The position numbers and the translations under genes are program-made. Positions 18,107-26,441 of a DNA stretch of 64,000 nt are shown one piece after another (position 1 is the first letter of the stretch; the number at the start of each line of letters is the position of its first letter). The notes under the pieces were generated by a model. That model had not been told where the DNA came from, ran no database searches, and was given only the letters and a program-made list of their open reading frames with translations. The stretch spans positions 231,577 through 295,576 of the forward strand of contig JAFUNS010000034.1 of NCBI GenBank assembly GCA_017472925.1. The letters are read 5' to 3'. This DNA is from Bacteroides sp. GTDB lineage: Bacteria > Bacteroidota > Bacteroidia > Bacteroidales > Bacteroidaceae.

Positions 18107-19579
18107 TTATATTCTTCTTAACCGTGCAACGGGTATGTTAAGTTGTTGGCGGTATTTGGCTACTGTACGTCGGGCAATGGAATAGCCTTTTTCGTTCAGT
18201 ATGTCAGCCAATTCATCATCGTTATAAGGTTGCTCCTTGTTCTCGTGGTCTACACAGTCCTTCAATATCCGTTTTATTTCGCGGATAGAATATTCCTCTC
18301 CACTTTCAGTAGTAAACCCATCGTCAAAGAAGAAGCGTAAAGGATATACACCATAGTTGGTCTGTACATATTTGCTGTTGCTCACTCGTGATATAGTGGA
18401 TATGTCGAGTTTGCACCGTTCGGCTACATCCTTCAGAATCATGGGCTTGAGTAGTGTTTCGTCACCCTCCAAAAAGAAAGGCCGTTGCAAATCGATAATG
18501 GCTTGCATGGTAACCATTAACGTGTGCTGTCTTTGTTTGACGGCACTGATAAAACCTTGGGCGGCATCTACCTTTTGTTTCAGGAAAAGGAAGGCATCGG
18601 TATTTTCCCGGTTCTGGTTCTCTTTATTGTTCATTTGCTCGTAGAGCATATCCGAGAACTCTCTGCTCAGTCTCAACTGAGGAATGTTCCCGTCGTTCAA
18701 GGTCAGATGAATGCTTCCGTCTTCTTCCGTTTCTACGATGAAATCGGGTACTATCTGGTGCATGTTCTTGCCCATGATTTCGCCCAACGAACTACCAGGG
18801 CGCGGATTCAGTTTGGTCAGCTCATTTGCTGCTTCTTCATATTCCGCTTCGCTGAGGTTAAGGCGTTCCATAATCTTGTCCTTGTTCTTGCGGGTGAAGT
18901 CATCGCAATATTTGCTTATAATCTTCAGTTGTATGTCCTTTGATGGAGATTGTGGTTTCCGTTTGAGTTGCAGCAACAGGCATTCCCTTAAATTGCGTGC
19001 ACCTATACCGGCCGGGTCAAAATGCTGTATGATGTGCAGTACTTCTTCTAACTCTTGTTCGTCAGTGTAAATTCCCCGGTAGATGGCCAATTCGTCTATA
19101 AGTGTAGTCATTCCCTTTCGGAGAAATCCGTCATCGTCAAGTGAACCAATCAGATATTCGGCTATGTCGCGTTGCTCATCGGAAAGCTTTTGCATATCAA
19201 GTTGTCCCATCAGTATTTCATAGAAAGATATGCTGTCCGAGAAAGGTATTTCTTCCGGGGCGGCTTCCCAACTGCGGTTTCGTTCCTGTAGCTTATAGTC
19301 GGGTATATCGTCTTCGGTCAAATAATCGCCTAACGATAAATCTTCCTGAGTGTTCTCATACAGATCGTTGTTGTCGGCCAGTTCTTCTCCCGTTTCGATG
19401 GACTCGGTCACTTCCCTGCCTTCTTCCAATGCCGGGTTATCCAATATTTCGGCCCGCACACGTTCCTCCATTTCCACAGTAGGCAGTTCCAGTAGTTTCA
19501 CTACCAGAATCTGTTGGGGGGAAAGCGTCTGCAACTGTTGTTGCGCTTGGGCTTGAAGTTGGCGTGAGCCTTGTGTCAT
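18107..19579 (-). CDS. rpoN: RNA polymerase sigma-54 factor
   Basis: Alternative sigma factor that needs an enhancer-binding ATPase to open promoters. The 490-residue protein has region I, rich in Gln and Leu (about 1-50, Q-A-Q-A-Q-Q-Q-L-Q-T-L-S-P-Q-Q), an acidic region II, the core-binding domain (about 110-300), and a C-terminal domain ending in the RpoN box A-R-R-T-V-A-K-Y-R (about residues 468-476). A TTG codon lies upstream at 19606, but it falls inside the likely promoter, and the ATG at 19579 gives the family N-terminus. It heads the operon with PAP2, gcvH, purE, ispG and the MutS-like gene. Confidence 0.97.
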   Translation of the reverse strand: MTQGSRQLQAQAQQQLQTLSPQQILVVKLLELPTVEMEERVRAEILDNPALEEGREVTESIETGEELADNNDLYENTQEDLSLGDYLTEDDIPDYKLQERNRSWEAAPEEIPFSDSISFYEILMGQLDMQKLSDEQRDIAEYLIGSLDDDGFLRKGMTTLIDELAIYRGIYTDEQELEEVLHIIQHFDPAGIGARNLRECLLLQLKRKPQSPSKDIQLKIISKYCDDFTRKNKDKIMERLNLSEAEYEEAANELTKLNPRPGSSLGEIMGKNMHQIVPDFIVETEEDGSIHLTLNDGNIPQLRLSREFSDMLYEQMNNKENQNRENTDAFLFLKQKVDAAQGFISAVKQRQHTLMVTMQAIIDLQRPFFLEGDETLLKPMILKDVAERCKLDISTISRVSNSKYVQTNYGVYPLRFFFDDGFTTESGEEYSIREIKRILKDCVDHENKEQPYNDDELADILNEKGYSIARRTVAKYRQQLNIPVARLRRI

Positions 19580-19603
19580 ATCTGTCAGTTTTTGATTCGA
19601 ATG

Positions 19604-19611
19604 CAAAAGTA
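19604..19611 (-). promoter_or_regulatory. -7 element of the rpoN operon promoter
   Basis: The minus strand reads TACTTTTG, a match to TAnnTTTG, 24 nt before the rpoN ATG. A transcript from here would start downstream of the TTG at 19606, which argues for the ATG start. No clear -33 element is visible. Confidence 0.55.
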
Positions 19612-19660
19612 GGCATAATTTGCCTCATTCCCTCTTTCTTGATGCAATTTTTATCAATTC

Positions 19661-20467
19661 TTAGAAAACGCAGGGAAGTGCCAACAGTTGGTACATCAAA
19701 GTGCGGGCCATACGTTGATGTCCGGCATCGTTGGGGTGCAGGCAATCGGTTTCTTTATCCTTGAAGTAGGATTTGTGGGCATCAATCATGGGATAGAGTC
19801 CGCTCAGTGCGCTGAGGTCGATAACAGGTACTGCCCAAACTTGTCCGGCTTCCTTCACAGCTTCTACGTAGGCATCCAAATATTCACCGCAACGGTTCTT
19901 GTAGTCTTCGGTGCATTGCCAGTTCTTGTCATTAGCATAGAATCCTCCTCTGTGTATGGGGGTGAGCAATACAATCTGTTTGGTGGGGAACATCCGTTTC
20001 AGGGAATCGAGTGCAATGTTTATCCGTCCGCGGTATGTGTCCTTGTCCATGATGGGGGTACGTTGCATGCGGTCTTCCATCCGTTTGGTATATCGGTGCC
20101 CGTACTCTACGCTTCCCATCTTTTCTTCGTACCATTGGCCGAGGGGTACGGCATTGTTATAGTCGTTGGTACCCATAAAGATAAGGATAGCGTCGAAATC
20201 CTCTCCATGCTGTTCCTTCAGCAAGTTGGCCTGTCTGGGGATGTCGTTCCATTGGCGACCGCTAACTCCATACACGTAAGGGGTAATCTGTAGCCATTGT
20301 TCCAAGAATCCCCAGTATTTAGTGTTCGAAGCCTTGTTGTTCGGGTCGGTGATGGAATCGCCGAAATAAGCTACTTTCTTACCGCTCCACGGGTGGGTGA
20401 AGGTTGCTTGTGCCATAGCTGTGCCTACTGCCAGGCACATCAGGATGGAAATGAGGTTTCGTTTCAT
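19661..20467 (-). CDS. Secreted SGNH/GDSL-family hydrolase
   Basis: A 268-residue exported esterase or acetylhydrolase-like protein. After a signal peptide (1-20) come the SGNH blocks: G-D-S-I-T with the nucleophile S38, a conserved Gly in the second block, M-G-T-N-D (block III), and D-C-L-H near the C-terminus, which supplies the Asp and His. The ATG at 20467 gives the signal peptide; the upstream in-frame extension does not. It has its own promoter and lies upstream of, and co-directional with, rpoN. Related proteins remove acetyl groups from carbohydrates, but the substrate cannot be read here. Confidence 0.87.
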   Translation of the reverse strand: MKRNLISILMCLAVGTAMAQATFTHPWSGKKVAYFGDSITDPNNKASNTKYWGFLEQWLQITPYVYGVSGRQWNDIPRQANLLKEQHGEDFDAILIFMGTNDYNNAVPLGQWYEEKMGSVEYGHRYTKRMEDRMQRTPIMDKDTYRGRINIALDSLKRMFPTKQIVLLTPIHRGGFYANDKNWQCTEDYKNRCGEYLDAYVEAVKEAGQVWAVPVIDLSALSGLYPMIDAHKSYFKDKETDCLHPNDAGHQRMARTLMYQLLALPCVF

Positions 20468-20500
20468 GCTTTGCTTTTCTTTATTTGATTGATGTTGATG

Positions 20501-20533
20501 CAAAGATACGATAAATCTTGGGATTCTTTGCAA
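20501..20533 (-). promoter_or_regulatory. Promoter of the SGNH hydrolase gene
   Basis: The minus strand has TATCTTTG (20501-20508) with a TTG-containing -33-like element (20531-20533) at 22 nt. The start codon follows about 34 nt downstream. Confidence 0.6.
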
Positions 20534-20750
20534 TATAGGCTTAAACACTCGCTCTCCTACAATAAGTTTTTTTGCAATTTTAGTTACATAGTTACAGCGG
20601 AGCTGTAAATCAGATAGTTAACCCTTGCACTAACCATGTAACTAACTTTTTAGTTACAGGATAATCACTTCTGTACAGTTTAATTCTTACTTATTTTATC
20701 ATTAATTACCAGATATACAGTGGTTTAAATACTATTTAAAGTGTTGTATA

Positions 20751-20778
20751 CATCCGTTCAAAGTACTTTGAACGGATG
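20751..20778. repeat. 28-bp perfect palindrome
   Basis: CATCCGTTCAAAGT and its exact reverse complement meet at the centre AGTACT with no spacer. A perfect 28-bp palindrome in one stretch is unlikely by chance. It includes the first of the three 22-bp repeats. Confidence 0.8.
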
Positions 20779-20820
20779 CACAAAGCATTATGAACAACGG
20801 TACAAAGTACTTTGAACAAG
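20756..20820. repeat. Three 22-bp spaced repeats (iteron-like)
   Basis: The word CAAAG starts at 20759, 20781 and 20803, exactly 22 bp apart, and each is followed by a TGAAC at the same offset. Units 1 and 3 share CAAAGTACTTTGAAC; unit 2 reads CAAAGCATTATGAAC. A spacing of two helical turns puts all copies on one face of the DNA, as in an operator or iteron array. Confidence 0.7.
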
Positions 20821-21019
20821 TTTTGCGGCTGTAACTAAATTGTTTTATATTGTCAATAAATGCTTTATGTTGACTGTATTTAGCCTTATTTTTATGGGAA
20901 GTTGACTCAATTACCTCTTATTTTTATTGTATATTGACCATTTTTTTGCTTAATCATGGCTTTATTTCTTTTTTAGATAAGCTAAAGTTACGTATTATAA
21001 TACAAGTTTTCTCTTTAAA

Positions 21020-21068
21020 ATATCTGTGGACAAATTTAACATCATATGTTAGATTTGTCCACAGATAT
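21020..21068. repeat. Long hairpin: 23-bp arms with one mismatch and a 3-nt loop
   Basis: ATATCTGTGGACAAATTTAA and onward pairs with the segment ending TTTGTCCACAGATAT; the 23-nt arms differ at one position and enclose CAT. It lies about 90 nt downstream of the nucleoside kinase stop. No T-run follows on either strand, so it is not a standard terminator. Each arm holds TTGTCCACA, one base from a DnaA box. Confidence 0.75.
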
Positions 21069-21160
21069 ACGCAAGAGATTTCAATTAAGCAAATCGTTTG
21101 AAAGCTATTCGTTCACCGCTTCCACAATATCTGCTTTTCCCTGTATGCCAAGAAAATGAT

Positions 21161-22825
21161 TCAATACCTGAAACTACTACCTCCTAAGAACTCGCGGAGC
21201 AAAGAAGTGGGTGGCAATTCCTTGTCCTGCAATGGTACGAAGTATTCCAGGAACTTGCGCAAGCGGTAGGCTTCAGAATATTCGGGGCGGTTGTTGGGAA
21301 CCTTACGGAGGATAGGCTCAGCATAATCCTTAATAATGGCCAACTCAAACAATAGGGCAGAGTTGAACATCACATCGGCATTTTCCTGATAAGGGAAAAT
21401 CCACTTGTCTTCGCCGGCACGCACACTGGGCCATCGGCTGATGGTTTCTTCGGCCGAATAGCCACGGTACTTGAAGTCGCGGATAATGCGGCGGAGCAGG
21501 CGGTTGTCCGTAGTAGGGATGTAATTATGGTTGTCCAACAGGATGGTGGTGAGTGCCGATACATATATCTTGAACTTGCTTTCGACCGGTAGATGGGCGG
21601 TAAGTTCGGGATTCAATGCGTGGATGCCTTCGAGTATCAGAATCATGTTTTCGTCTATCTTCAGTCGGGTGCCACTCATTTCGCGTTTGCCGGTGGTGAA
21701 GTTAAAGCGGGGGAGTTCCACTTCCTCACCATTGAGCAGGGATTGCAGTTGCTGGTTGAAGAAATCCAAGTCGAGGGCATAGAGTGATTCGTAATCGTAG
21801 TCGCCGTTGGCATCGCGAGGTGTCTGTTCACGGTTGACGAAATAGTCGTCCAAAGATACAGGGTAAGGACGGATGCCGTTGGCCATGAGTTGCACGCTCA
21901 ACCGTTTACTGAAGGTGGTCTTTCCGGATGACGATGGACCCGATATCAGAATCAACTTTAGGGGTTGACCTTGTTCCTTGCGGTGGAATATTTCATCGGC
22001 TATCTGTGAAATACGTTTTTCCTGCAAGGCTTCGGATACATTAATGAGTTGGGTAGCATGTCCCTGATTGCAAGCTTCGTTGAAGTCGCCTACGTTTCCT
22101 ACACCCAAAATCTGGTTCCAACGGCGATGTTCCTTGAATACATCAAGCATCTTTTCCTGCTTGATCATTTCCTCCAACTCGTCGGGCTGTTGGCGGTTGG
22201 GCACTTGCAAAAGAAGTCCGTCGTAATATTTTTCCAGTCCGAAGAGGTGGATGTATCCGGTACTGGGCAACAGACTGCCATAGTAATAGTCTACGGTATC
22301 GCCCAACGTATAATAATAGGAGTAGAGATTGCCGGATGTTTCCAGCAATTTCACCTTATCCATCATTCCCTTTTGTCTGAAGAGTTCCACCACTTCTTCG
22401 GTATGGCATTCATAGCGTTTGAAGGGAATGTCTTCGGCAATGATTTCTTTCATGCGTTGCTTGATGCGTTGTACATCGTCCAGTCCGATGGGGCGGTCGA
22501 GGTTCATGCGGCAATAGTACCCTTTCGATACGGGATGTTCCAGCATGATGCTGCCTTGCGGATAAAGTTCTTCTACAGCCTTGCATAGAACGAAACAAAG
22601 GGAACGGACATAAGTACGCATACCCGATGAGGTGCAGATGTTCTGAAATTCTACATCCTTATTATGATAGAAGCGGTAGTTGAGGCCTTCTACCTTATTG
22701 TTAACTTTGGCGTTGACCGGTCCAAAGGGTAAATCGAGATTAAAACCTTTATAAACGTCTAAAAGTGAAATTCCGTAGGGAAAAGATTTGGAACTATTAA
22801 TATTTTTGCAATATATTTGTAACAT
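21161..22825 (-). CDS. TGS/ThrRS-like plus uridine-kinase-family nucleoside kinase
   Basis: A 554-residue fusion-type protein common in Bacteroidota. The N-terminal half (about 1-250) resembles the TGS and second additional domains of threonyl-tRNA synthetase, including H-P-V-S-K-G-Y-Y. The C-terminal half is a phosphoribulokinase/uridine kinase domain with Walker A G-P-S-S-S-G-K-T (296-303, K302), the D-D-Y-F-V-N motif and I-L-E-G-I-H-A-L. It probably phosphorylates a nucleoside. It is divergent from the Na/Pi transporter gene 91 nt away. The substrate and the role of the synthetase-like half cannot be told from sequence. Confidence 0.85.
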   Translation of the reverse strand: MLQIYCKNINSSKSFPYGISLLDVYKGFNLDLPFGPVNAKVNNKVEGLNYRFYHNKDVEFQNICTSSGMRTYVRSLCFVLCKAVEELYPQGSIMLEHPVSKGYYCRMNLDRPIGLDDVQRIKQRMKEIIAEDIPFKRYECHTEEVVELFRQKGMMDKVKLLETSGNLYSYYYTLGDTVDYYYGSLLPSTGYIHLFGLEKYYDGLLLQVPNRQQPDELEEMIKQEKMLDVFKEHRRWNQILGVGNVGDFNEACNQGHATQLINVSEALQEKRISQIADEIFHRKEQGQPLKLILISGPSSSGKTTFSKRLSVQLMANGIRPYPVSLDDYFVNREQTPRDANGDYDYESLYALDLDFFNQQLQSLLNGEEVELPRFNFTTGKREMSGTRLKIDENMILILEGIHALNPELTAHLPVESKFKIYVSALTTILLDNHNYIPTTDNRLLRRIIRDFKYRGYSAEETISRWPSVRAGEDKWIFPYQENADVMFNSALLFELAIIKDYAEPILRKVPNNRPEYSEAYRLRKFLEYFVPLQDKELPPTSLLREFLGGSSFRY

Positions 22826-22916
22826 AAACGTAACATTTATTAATTAACGCATGAATTTGGCGGTTAAGATACTCATTTTATGGAGAACTACCAATTCATA
22901 CAAAACGAATTAAAGG

Positions 22917-24608
22917 ATGGAATATTCTTTTTATGATTTCTTAAAGTTGCTGGGCTCTCTGGCGCTGTTCCTGTATGGGATGAAAATTATGAGTGAGGGC
23001 TTGCAAAAGTTTGCAGGTGATCGTTTGCGTCGTATCCTCACGGCAATGACCACCAATCGTGTAACCGGCGTCCTTACAGGTGTGTTGATTACCGCATTGA
23101 TTCAATCTTCTTCGGCTACTACGGTGATGGTAGTGAGCTTTGTAAACGCTGGTTTGCTTAGTCTGTCCCAATCCATTGGGGTTATTATGGGGGCCAATAT
23201 CGGTACTACTGTAACCGCTTGGATTATCTCGGCACTCGGCTTTAAGGTAGATATGGCGGCTATGTCGCTCCCCTTGTTGGCCATTGGTGTTCCTTTGCTT
23301 TTTTCGGGAAGGAGTAACCGCAAGTATATCGGTGAATTTATATTCGGTTTCTCGTTCTTGTTCATGGGGCTTTCCATGTTGAAGGCCAATGCTCCTGATT
23401 TGGGACAGAATCCGGAAATGCTTTCTTTCGTACAGAACTATACCGACATGGGCTTTGCTTCTGTCATTCTGTTCGTTATCATTGGTACGGTGCTGACCAT
23501 GATTGTGCAGGCCTCGGCGGCTACTATGGCCATTACACTCATTATGTGTGCCAATGGTTGGATTAGTTTCGAATTGGGTGCTGCTTTGGTGTTGGGTGAA
23601 AATATAGGTACTACCATTACGGCTAATTTAGCGGCCTTGACAGGTAATGTCCCGGCCAAACGGGCGGCTTTGGCGCACTTGGTATTTAATGTGTTCGGTG
23701 TAATTTGGGTACTCTGTCTGTTCAAACCGTTCACCATGGCTATCTCGTGGTTTGTTACCGATGTGATGCAGTCTACCGATCCTGCTGTTGCGGTGTCGTT
23801 CAAACTCTCGGCTTTCCATACGGCGTTCAATATCTGCAACGTACTTCTCTTGATTTGGTTTGTGAAACTGATTGAGAAGACTGTGTGCAAGATTATCCCA
23901 CAGAAGGAACAGGAGGAAGAATACCGTTTGCGCTTCATTACCGGTGGTTTGCTTTCTACTTCCGAACTTTCCATTATGCAGGCCCGCAAGGAAATCAATT
24001 TGTTTGCCGAACGCATCCATCGTATGTTTGGAATGGTGAACGATTTGTTGCATACTTCAAACGAAAACGAATTCAACAAACTGTTCAGCCGTATCGAAAA
24101 ATACGAAAACATCAGCGACAGCATGGAAATAGAAATAGCCAATTATCTGAACAGTGTGTCCGAAGGCCGTTTGAGTTCGGAAAGTAAACTTGAAATTCGG
24201 GGTATGCTTCGCGAAGTGACTGAAATTGAAAGTATTGGTGACAGTTGCTATAACTTGGCACGTACCATTAATCGTAAGCGCCAAGGTGGAATGGACTTTA
24301 CTGAAAAGCAATACGAACATATCCATCAAATGATGCACCTTACTGATAATGCTTTGGAACAAATGATTGCTTTGGTAGAGGATGAAAATCATGTAGTGGA
24401 TGTTAACAAGTCATTCAACCTTGAGAATGAAATCAATAACTATCGTGCACAATTGAAGAACCAGAATGTGGTAGACGTAAACAACAAGGAATACGATTAC
24501 CAGATGGGTGTTCACTATATGGACTTGATTGGCGAATGTGAAAAGTTGGCCGACTATGTAGTGAATGTAGTGGAAGCACGTACCAATGTAAAAGAAAAGA
24601 AGGGTTAA
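22917..24608 (+). CDS. Na/Pi cotransporter family protein with PhoU-like tail
   Basis: A 563-residue inner-membrane protein. The N-terminal half (about 5-320) has two inverted Na/Pi-cotransporter repeats, with Q-S-S-S-A-T-T at about residues 62-68 and the matching Q-A-S-A-A-T-M in the second repeat, plus several hydrophobic helices. The C-terminal half (about 350-550) is helical and PhoU-like (long amphipathic helices rich in E and K). It is related to NptA/YjbB proteins that move phosphate with sodium, and the PhoU part probably controls flux. It is a single gene ended by a hairpin whose loop holds the stop codon. Confidence 0.92.
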   Translation: MEYSFYDFLKLLGSLALFLYGMKIMSEGLQKFAGDRLRRILTAMTTNRVTGVLTGVLITALIQSSSATTVMVVSFVNAGLLSLSQSIGVIMGANIGTTVTAWIISALGFKVDMAAMSLPLLAIGVPLLFSGRSNRKYIGEFIFGFSFLFMGLSMLKANAPDLGQNPEMLSFVQNYTDMGFASVILFVIIGTVLTMIVQASAATMAITLIMCANGWISFELGAALVLGENIGTTITANLAALTGNVPAKRAALAHLVFNVFGVIWVLCLFKPFTMAISWFVTDVMQSTDPAVAVSFKLSAFHTAFNICNVLLLIWFVKLIEKTVCKIIPQKEQEEEYRLRFITGGLLSTSELSIMQARKEINLFAERIHRMFGMVNDLLHTSNENEFNKLFSRIEKYENISDSMEIEIANYLNSVSEGRLSSESKLEIRGMLREVTEIESIGDSCYNLARTINRKRQGGMDFTEKQYEHIHQMMHLTDNALEQMIALVEDENHVVDVNKSFNLENEINNYRAQLKNQNVVDVNNKEYDYQMGVHYMDLIGECEKLADYVVNVVEARTNVKEKKG

Positions 24609-24622
24609 TCACCCTTCTTTTA
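24597..24622 (+). terminator. Terminator overlapping the stop of the Na/Pi gene
   Basis: AGAAGGGT and ACCCTTCT form a stem around TAATC, followed by TTT. The TAA stop codon lies in the loop, so the hairpin starts inside the coding sequence. Confidence 0.65.
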
Positions 24623-24660
24623 CCATAAAAATGTGAACAATATACCAATTAACACAACGT

Positions 24661-24742
24661 GTCATTTTGAGGAACGAAGTGACGAAAAATCTGTATACAC
24701 ACTTGTAGATGCATACAGATCCTTCACTACGCTCAAGATGAC
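24661..24742. repeat. Dispersed imperfect palindrome (module C, GTCATTYTGA family)
   Basis: The left arm begins GTCATTTTGAGGAACGAAGT and contains AATCTGTATAC. The right arm contains ATACAGATCCTTCACTACG and ends AAGATGAC, so the two are imperfect reverse complements. A half copy occurs at 27475-27507. It lies between two convergent genes, just before a strong terminator hairpin. Confidence 0.7.
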
Positions 24743-24773
24743 ATAATGGAGTGTCACAAGTATATTATTCCAT

Positions 24774-24819
24774 AAAAAATAAGTGGATGCATATTTCGAT
24801 ACATCCACTTATTTTTTTT
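24774..24819. terminator. Bidirectional terminator with conserved ATTTCGA loop (module B)
   Basis: Stem AATAAGTGGATG pairs with CATCCACTTATT around a loop containing ATTTCGA. T-runs follow on the plus strand and, through the A-run on the left, on the minus strand. It serves the Na/Pi gene and the FKBP gene, which converge here. Related hairpins lie at 38798 and 63822. Confidence 0.85.
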
Positions 24820-24834
24820 ATCTGAGTTTTCAGA

Positions 24835-25710
24835 TTATTTCTTGTCTTCGATGCTTACCAATTCAACTTCGAAAATCAAAGTAGAGAAAGGCTTGATTTG
24901 ACCGGCGTTACGAGCACCGTATGCCAATTCTTGTGGAATATAAAGTTCCCACTTAGAACCTACAGGCATCAATGTCAAAGCTTCTGTCCAACCCTTGATT
25001 ACTTGGTTGGCACGGAAAGTAGCTGGAGCATTACGCTTGTAAGAGCTGTCAAATTCAGTACCGTCAATCAAAGTACCCTTATAGTTAACCTTTACAGTAG
25101 AAGAATCGGTAGGAATAGCACCCTTACCTTCCTTGATAACCTTGTACTGCAAACCGCTGGCTGTAGTCTGTACACCTTCCTTAGTCTTGTTTTCTTCCAA
25201 GAACTTTTCACCGGCAGCCTTGTTGTCGGCATACTTTTCTTCCATAGCCTTAGCCTTGATAGCTTCTTCGTGGATAGTAGCGTAAGCAGAAGCTTCAGTC
25301 AACATGTCTTGGTCATAATTAGCCTTGATAGCAGCAAAGAAACCGGCCAAGAAATTGTTCTTATCCAAAGTGATAGAATCGTTGCCGAAAAGTTGTTGGC
25401 TGATACCCTTGAACATGTCAACGTTGATTTGACGACCAACTGCCAAACCTTGGATATAAGCTACTCCTTTTTCTGTTTCAGACAATTTGATACCTTCTGC
25501 AATACCTTTTACAAATTCATTGTTCAAATAGGCACTGTCTACTCTCAACTGGTTCAAAGCATATTGGTCCAAACCTTGAGACATTTGAACACCCTTCATG
25601 TAAGACAAAGAGTCGAGCTCGCTCTTCAAGTTTGCCTTAGGAGCCTGTGCTGTACAAGAAGCCAGGCCTGCTGCAACTGCAATAGCAGCAAAGATACTGA
25701 TCTTTTTCAT
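24835..25710 (-). CDS. FKBP-type peptidyl-prolyl isomerase lipoprotein
   Basis: A 291-residue lipoprotein that speeds proline isomerisation in exported proteins. The signal peptide ends in the lipobox G-L-A-S-C with Cys19. Residues about 25-180 form the helical FKBP N-terminal dimerisation domain, and about 185-288 form the FKBP catalytic domain, with V-K-V-N-Y-K-G-T-L-I-D-G-T-E-F-D-S and an L-A-Y-G motif. It is the second gene of a two-gene operon with a related isomerase that has no signal peptide. The pair looks like a duplication in which one copy was given an export signal. Confidence 0.94.
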   Translation of the reverse strand: MKKISIFAAIAVAAGLASCTAQAPKANLKSELDSLSYMKGVQMSQGLDQYALNQLRVDSAYLNNEFVKGIAEGIKLSETEKGVAYIQGLAVGRQINVDMFKGISQQLFGNDSITLDKNNFLAGFFAAIKANYDQDMLTEASAYATIHEEAIKAKAMEEKYADNKAAGEKFLEENKTKEGVQTTASGLQYKVIKEGKGAIPTDSSTVKVNYKGTLIDGTEFDSSYKRNAPATFRANQVIKGWTEALTLMPVGSKWELYIPQELAYGARNAGQIKPFSTLIFEVELVSIEDKK

Positions 25711-25728
25711 TTTGATTGTTTTTATTTA

Positions 25729-26313
25729 TTATAATACTTCAATTAATTCCACTTCGAAAATCAAGGTGCTGTGAGGAGGAATCATTTCGCCTGCCTGCTG
25801 TGCACCATAACCCAATTCTGACGGGATGAAGAGTCTCCATTTGGAACCTTCGCTCATCAATTGCAAGGCTTCTACCCAACCTTTGATTACTTGGTTTACG
25901 CCAAATACAGCCGGTTGGCCGCGCTTGATGGAACTGTCAAATAATGTTCCGTCAATCAATGTTCCTTCATAGTGGCATTTTACACGGTCGGTTGCGCTTG
26001 GCTTCTTGCCGTTGCCTTCCTGTAATACTTGGTACTGCAAACCGCTGGGCAAGGTGACAATACCTTCCTTCTTGGCGTTTTCGGCTAAGAAAGCTTTACC
26101 TTTTTCTATGTTTTCGGCATTCATCTTGGCTTCGAGTTCTTCGAAATACTTGTTTACGATTTCGCGTGCTTCGTTGTGCGAAATAGCTGTTTCTTTGCGA
26201 TTTAATACATCCGAAATAGCTTGTGCAAAGTCATTAACATTGATACCTTGAGCACCCATGCTCAATAAATTTTGTCCGATACCCAGACCAATAGCATAAC
26301 TGAATTTATCCAT
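25729..26313 (-). CDS. FKBP-type peptidyl-prolyl isomerase, no signal peptide
   Basis: A 194-residue isomerase with a short helical N-terminal part (about 1-95) and an FKBP domain (about 100-194, containing K-C-H-Y-E-G-T-L-I-D-G and L-G-Y-G-A-Q-Q-A-G). No signal peptide or lipobox is visible at the N-terminus (M-D-K-F-S-Y-A-I-G), which suggests a cytoplasmic protein, although the family also contains periplasmic members. It is transcribed first, 18 nt ahead of the lipoprotein copy. Confidence 0.92.
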   Translation of the reverse strand: MDKFSYAIGLGIGQNLLSMGAQGINVNDFAQAISDVLNRKETAISHNEAREIVNKYFEELEAKMNAENIEKGKAFLAENAKKEGIVTLPSGLQYQVLQEGNGKKPSATDRVKCHYEGTLIDGTLFDSSIKRGQPAVFGVNQVIKGWVEALQLMSEGSKWRLFIPSELGYGAQQAGEMIPPHSTLIFEVELIEVL

Positions 26314-26352
26314 AATTAGTATTTAAAACGTCAATTTTATTTATAAAGCGCA

Positions 26353-26360
26353 CAAAGTTA
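26353..26360 (-). promoter_or_regulatory. -7 element of the FKBP operon
   Basis: The minus strand reads TAACTTTG, a consensus -7, about 40 nt upstream of the first FKBP start codon. A -33 element is not clear. Confidence 0.5.
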
Positions 26361-26379
26361 GGGCTTTTCTTTGAATGAA

Positions 26380-26413
26380 TTTGTTTCTAAGTCTATAAAA
26401 ATCGTTATTTTTG
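26380..26413 (+). promoter_or_regulatory. Promoter of the sirtuin gene
   Basis: TTTG (26380-26383), a 22-nt spacer and TATTTTTG (26406-26413), 28 nt before the start codon. Confidence 0.55.
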
Positions 26414-26441
26414 TCATGTTTAGTTAAAGAAAGGAGTATAT

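Larger units (their letters stand above)
20574..20842. repeat. Possible non-autonomous element bounded by imperfect inverted repeats
   Basis: The left end (GCAATTTTAGTTAC at 20574-20587, followed by a second AGTTACAGCGG) is matched in inverted form by GCGGCTGTAACTAAATTG (20825-20842). The roughly 270-bp interior holds no reading frame but contains a 28-bp palindrome, three 22-bp repeats and several more GTAACTA/TAGTTAC words. This is the shape of a MITE or a dense regulatory region. No target-site duplication is obvious. It fills part of the 693-nt gap 20468-21160, in which no gene is visible. Confidence 0.4.

Noticed and set aside
19580-19606. TTG start for rpoN at 19606
   Set aside because: It overlaps the likely -7 element, and the nine extra residues are not part of the sigma-54 N-terminus.
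20756-20820. CRISPR array
   Set aside because: Only three repeats with imperfect identity and hardly any spacer; no cas genes in the window.
20574-21068. Chromosomal origin of replication
   Set aside because: The DnaA-box-like words are only near matches and few, and no dnaA, dnaN or gyrB lies nearby.
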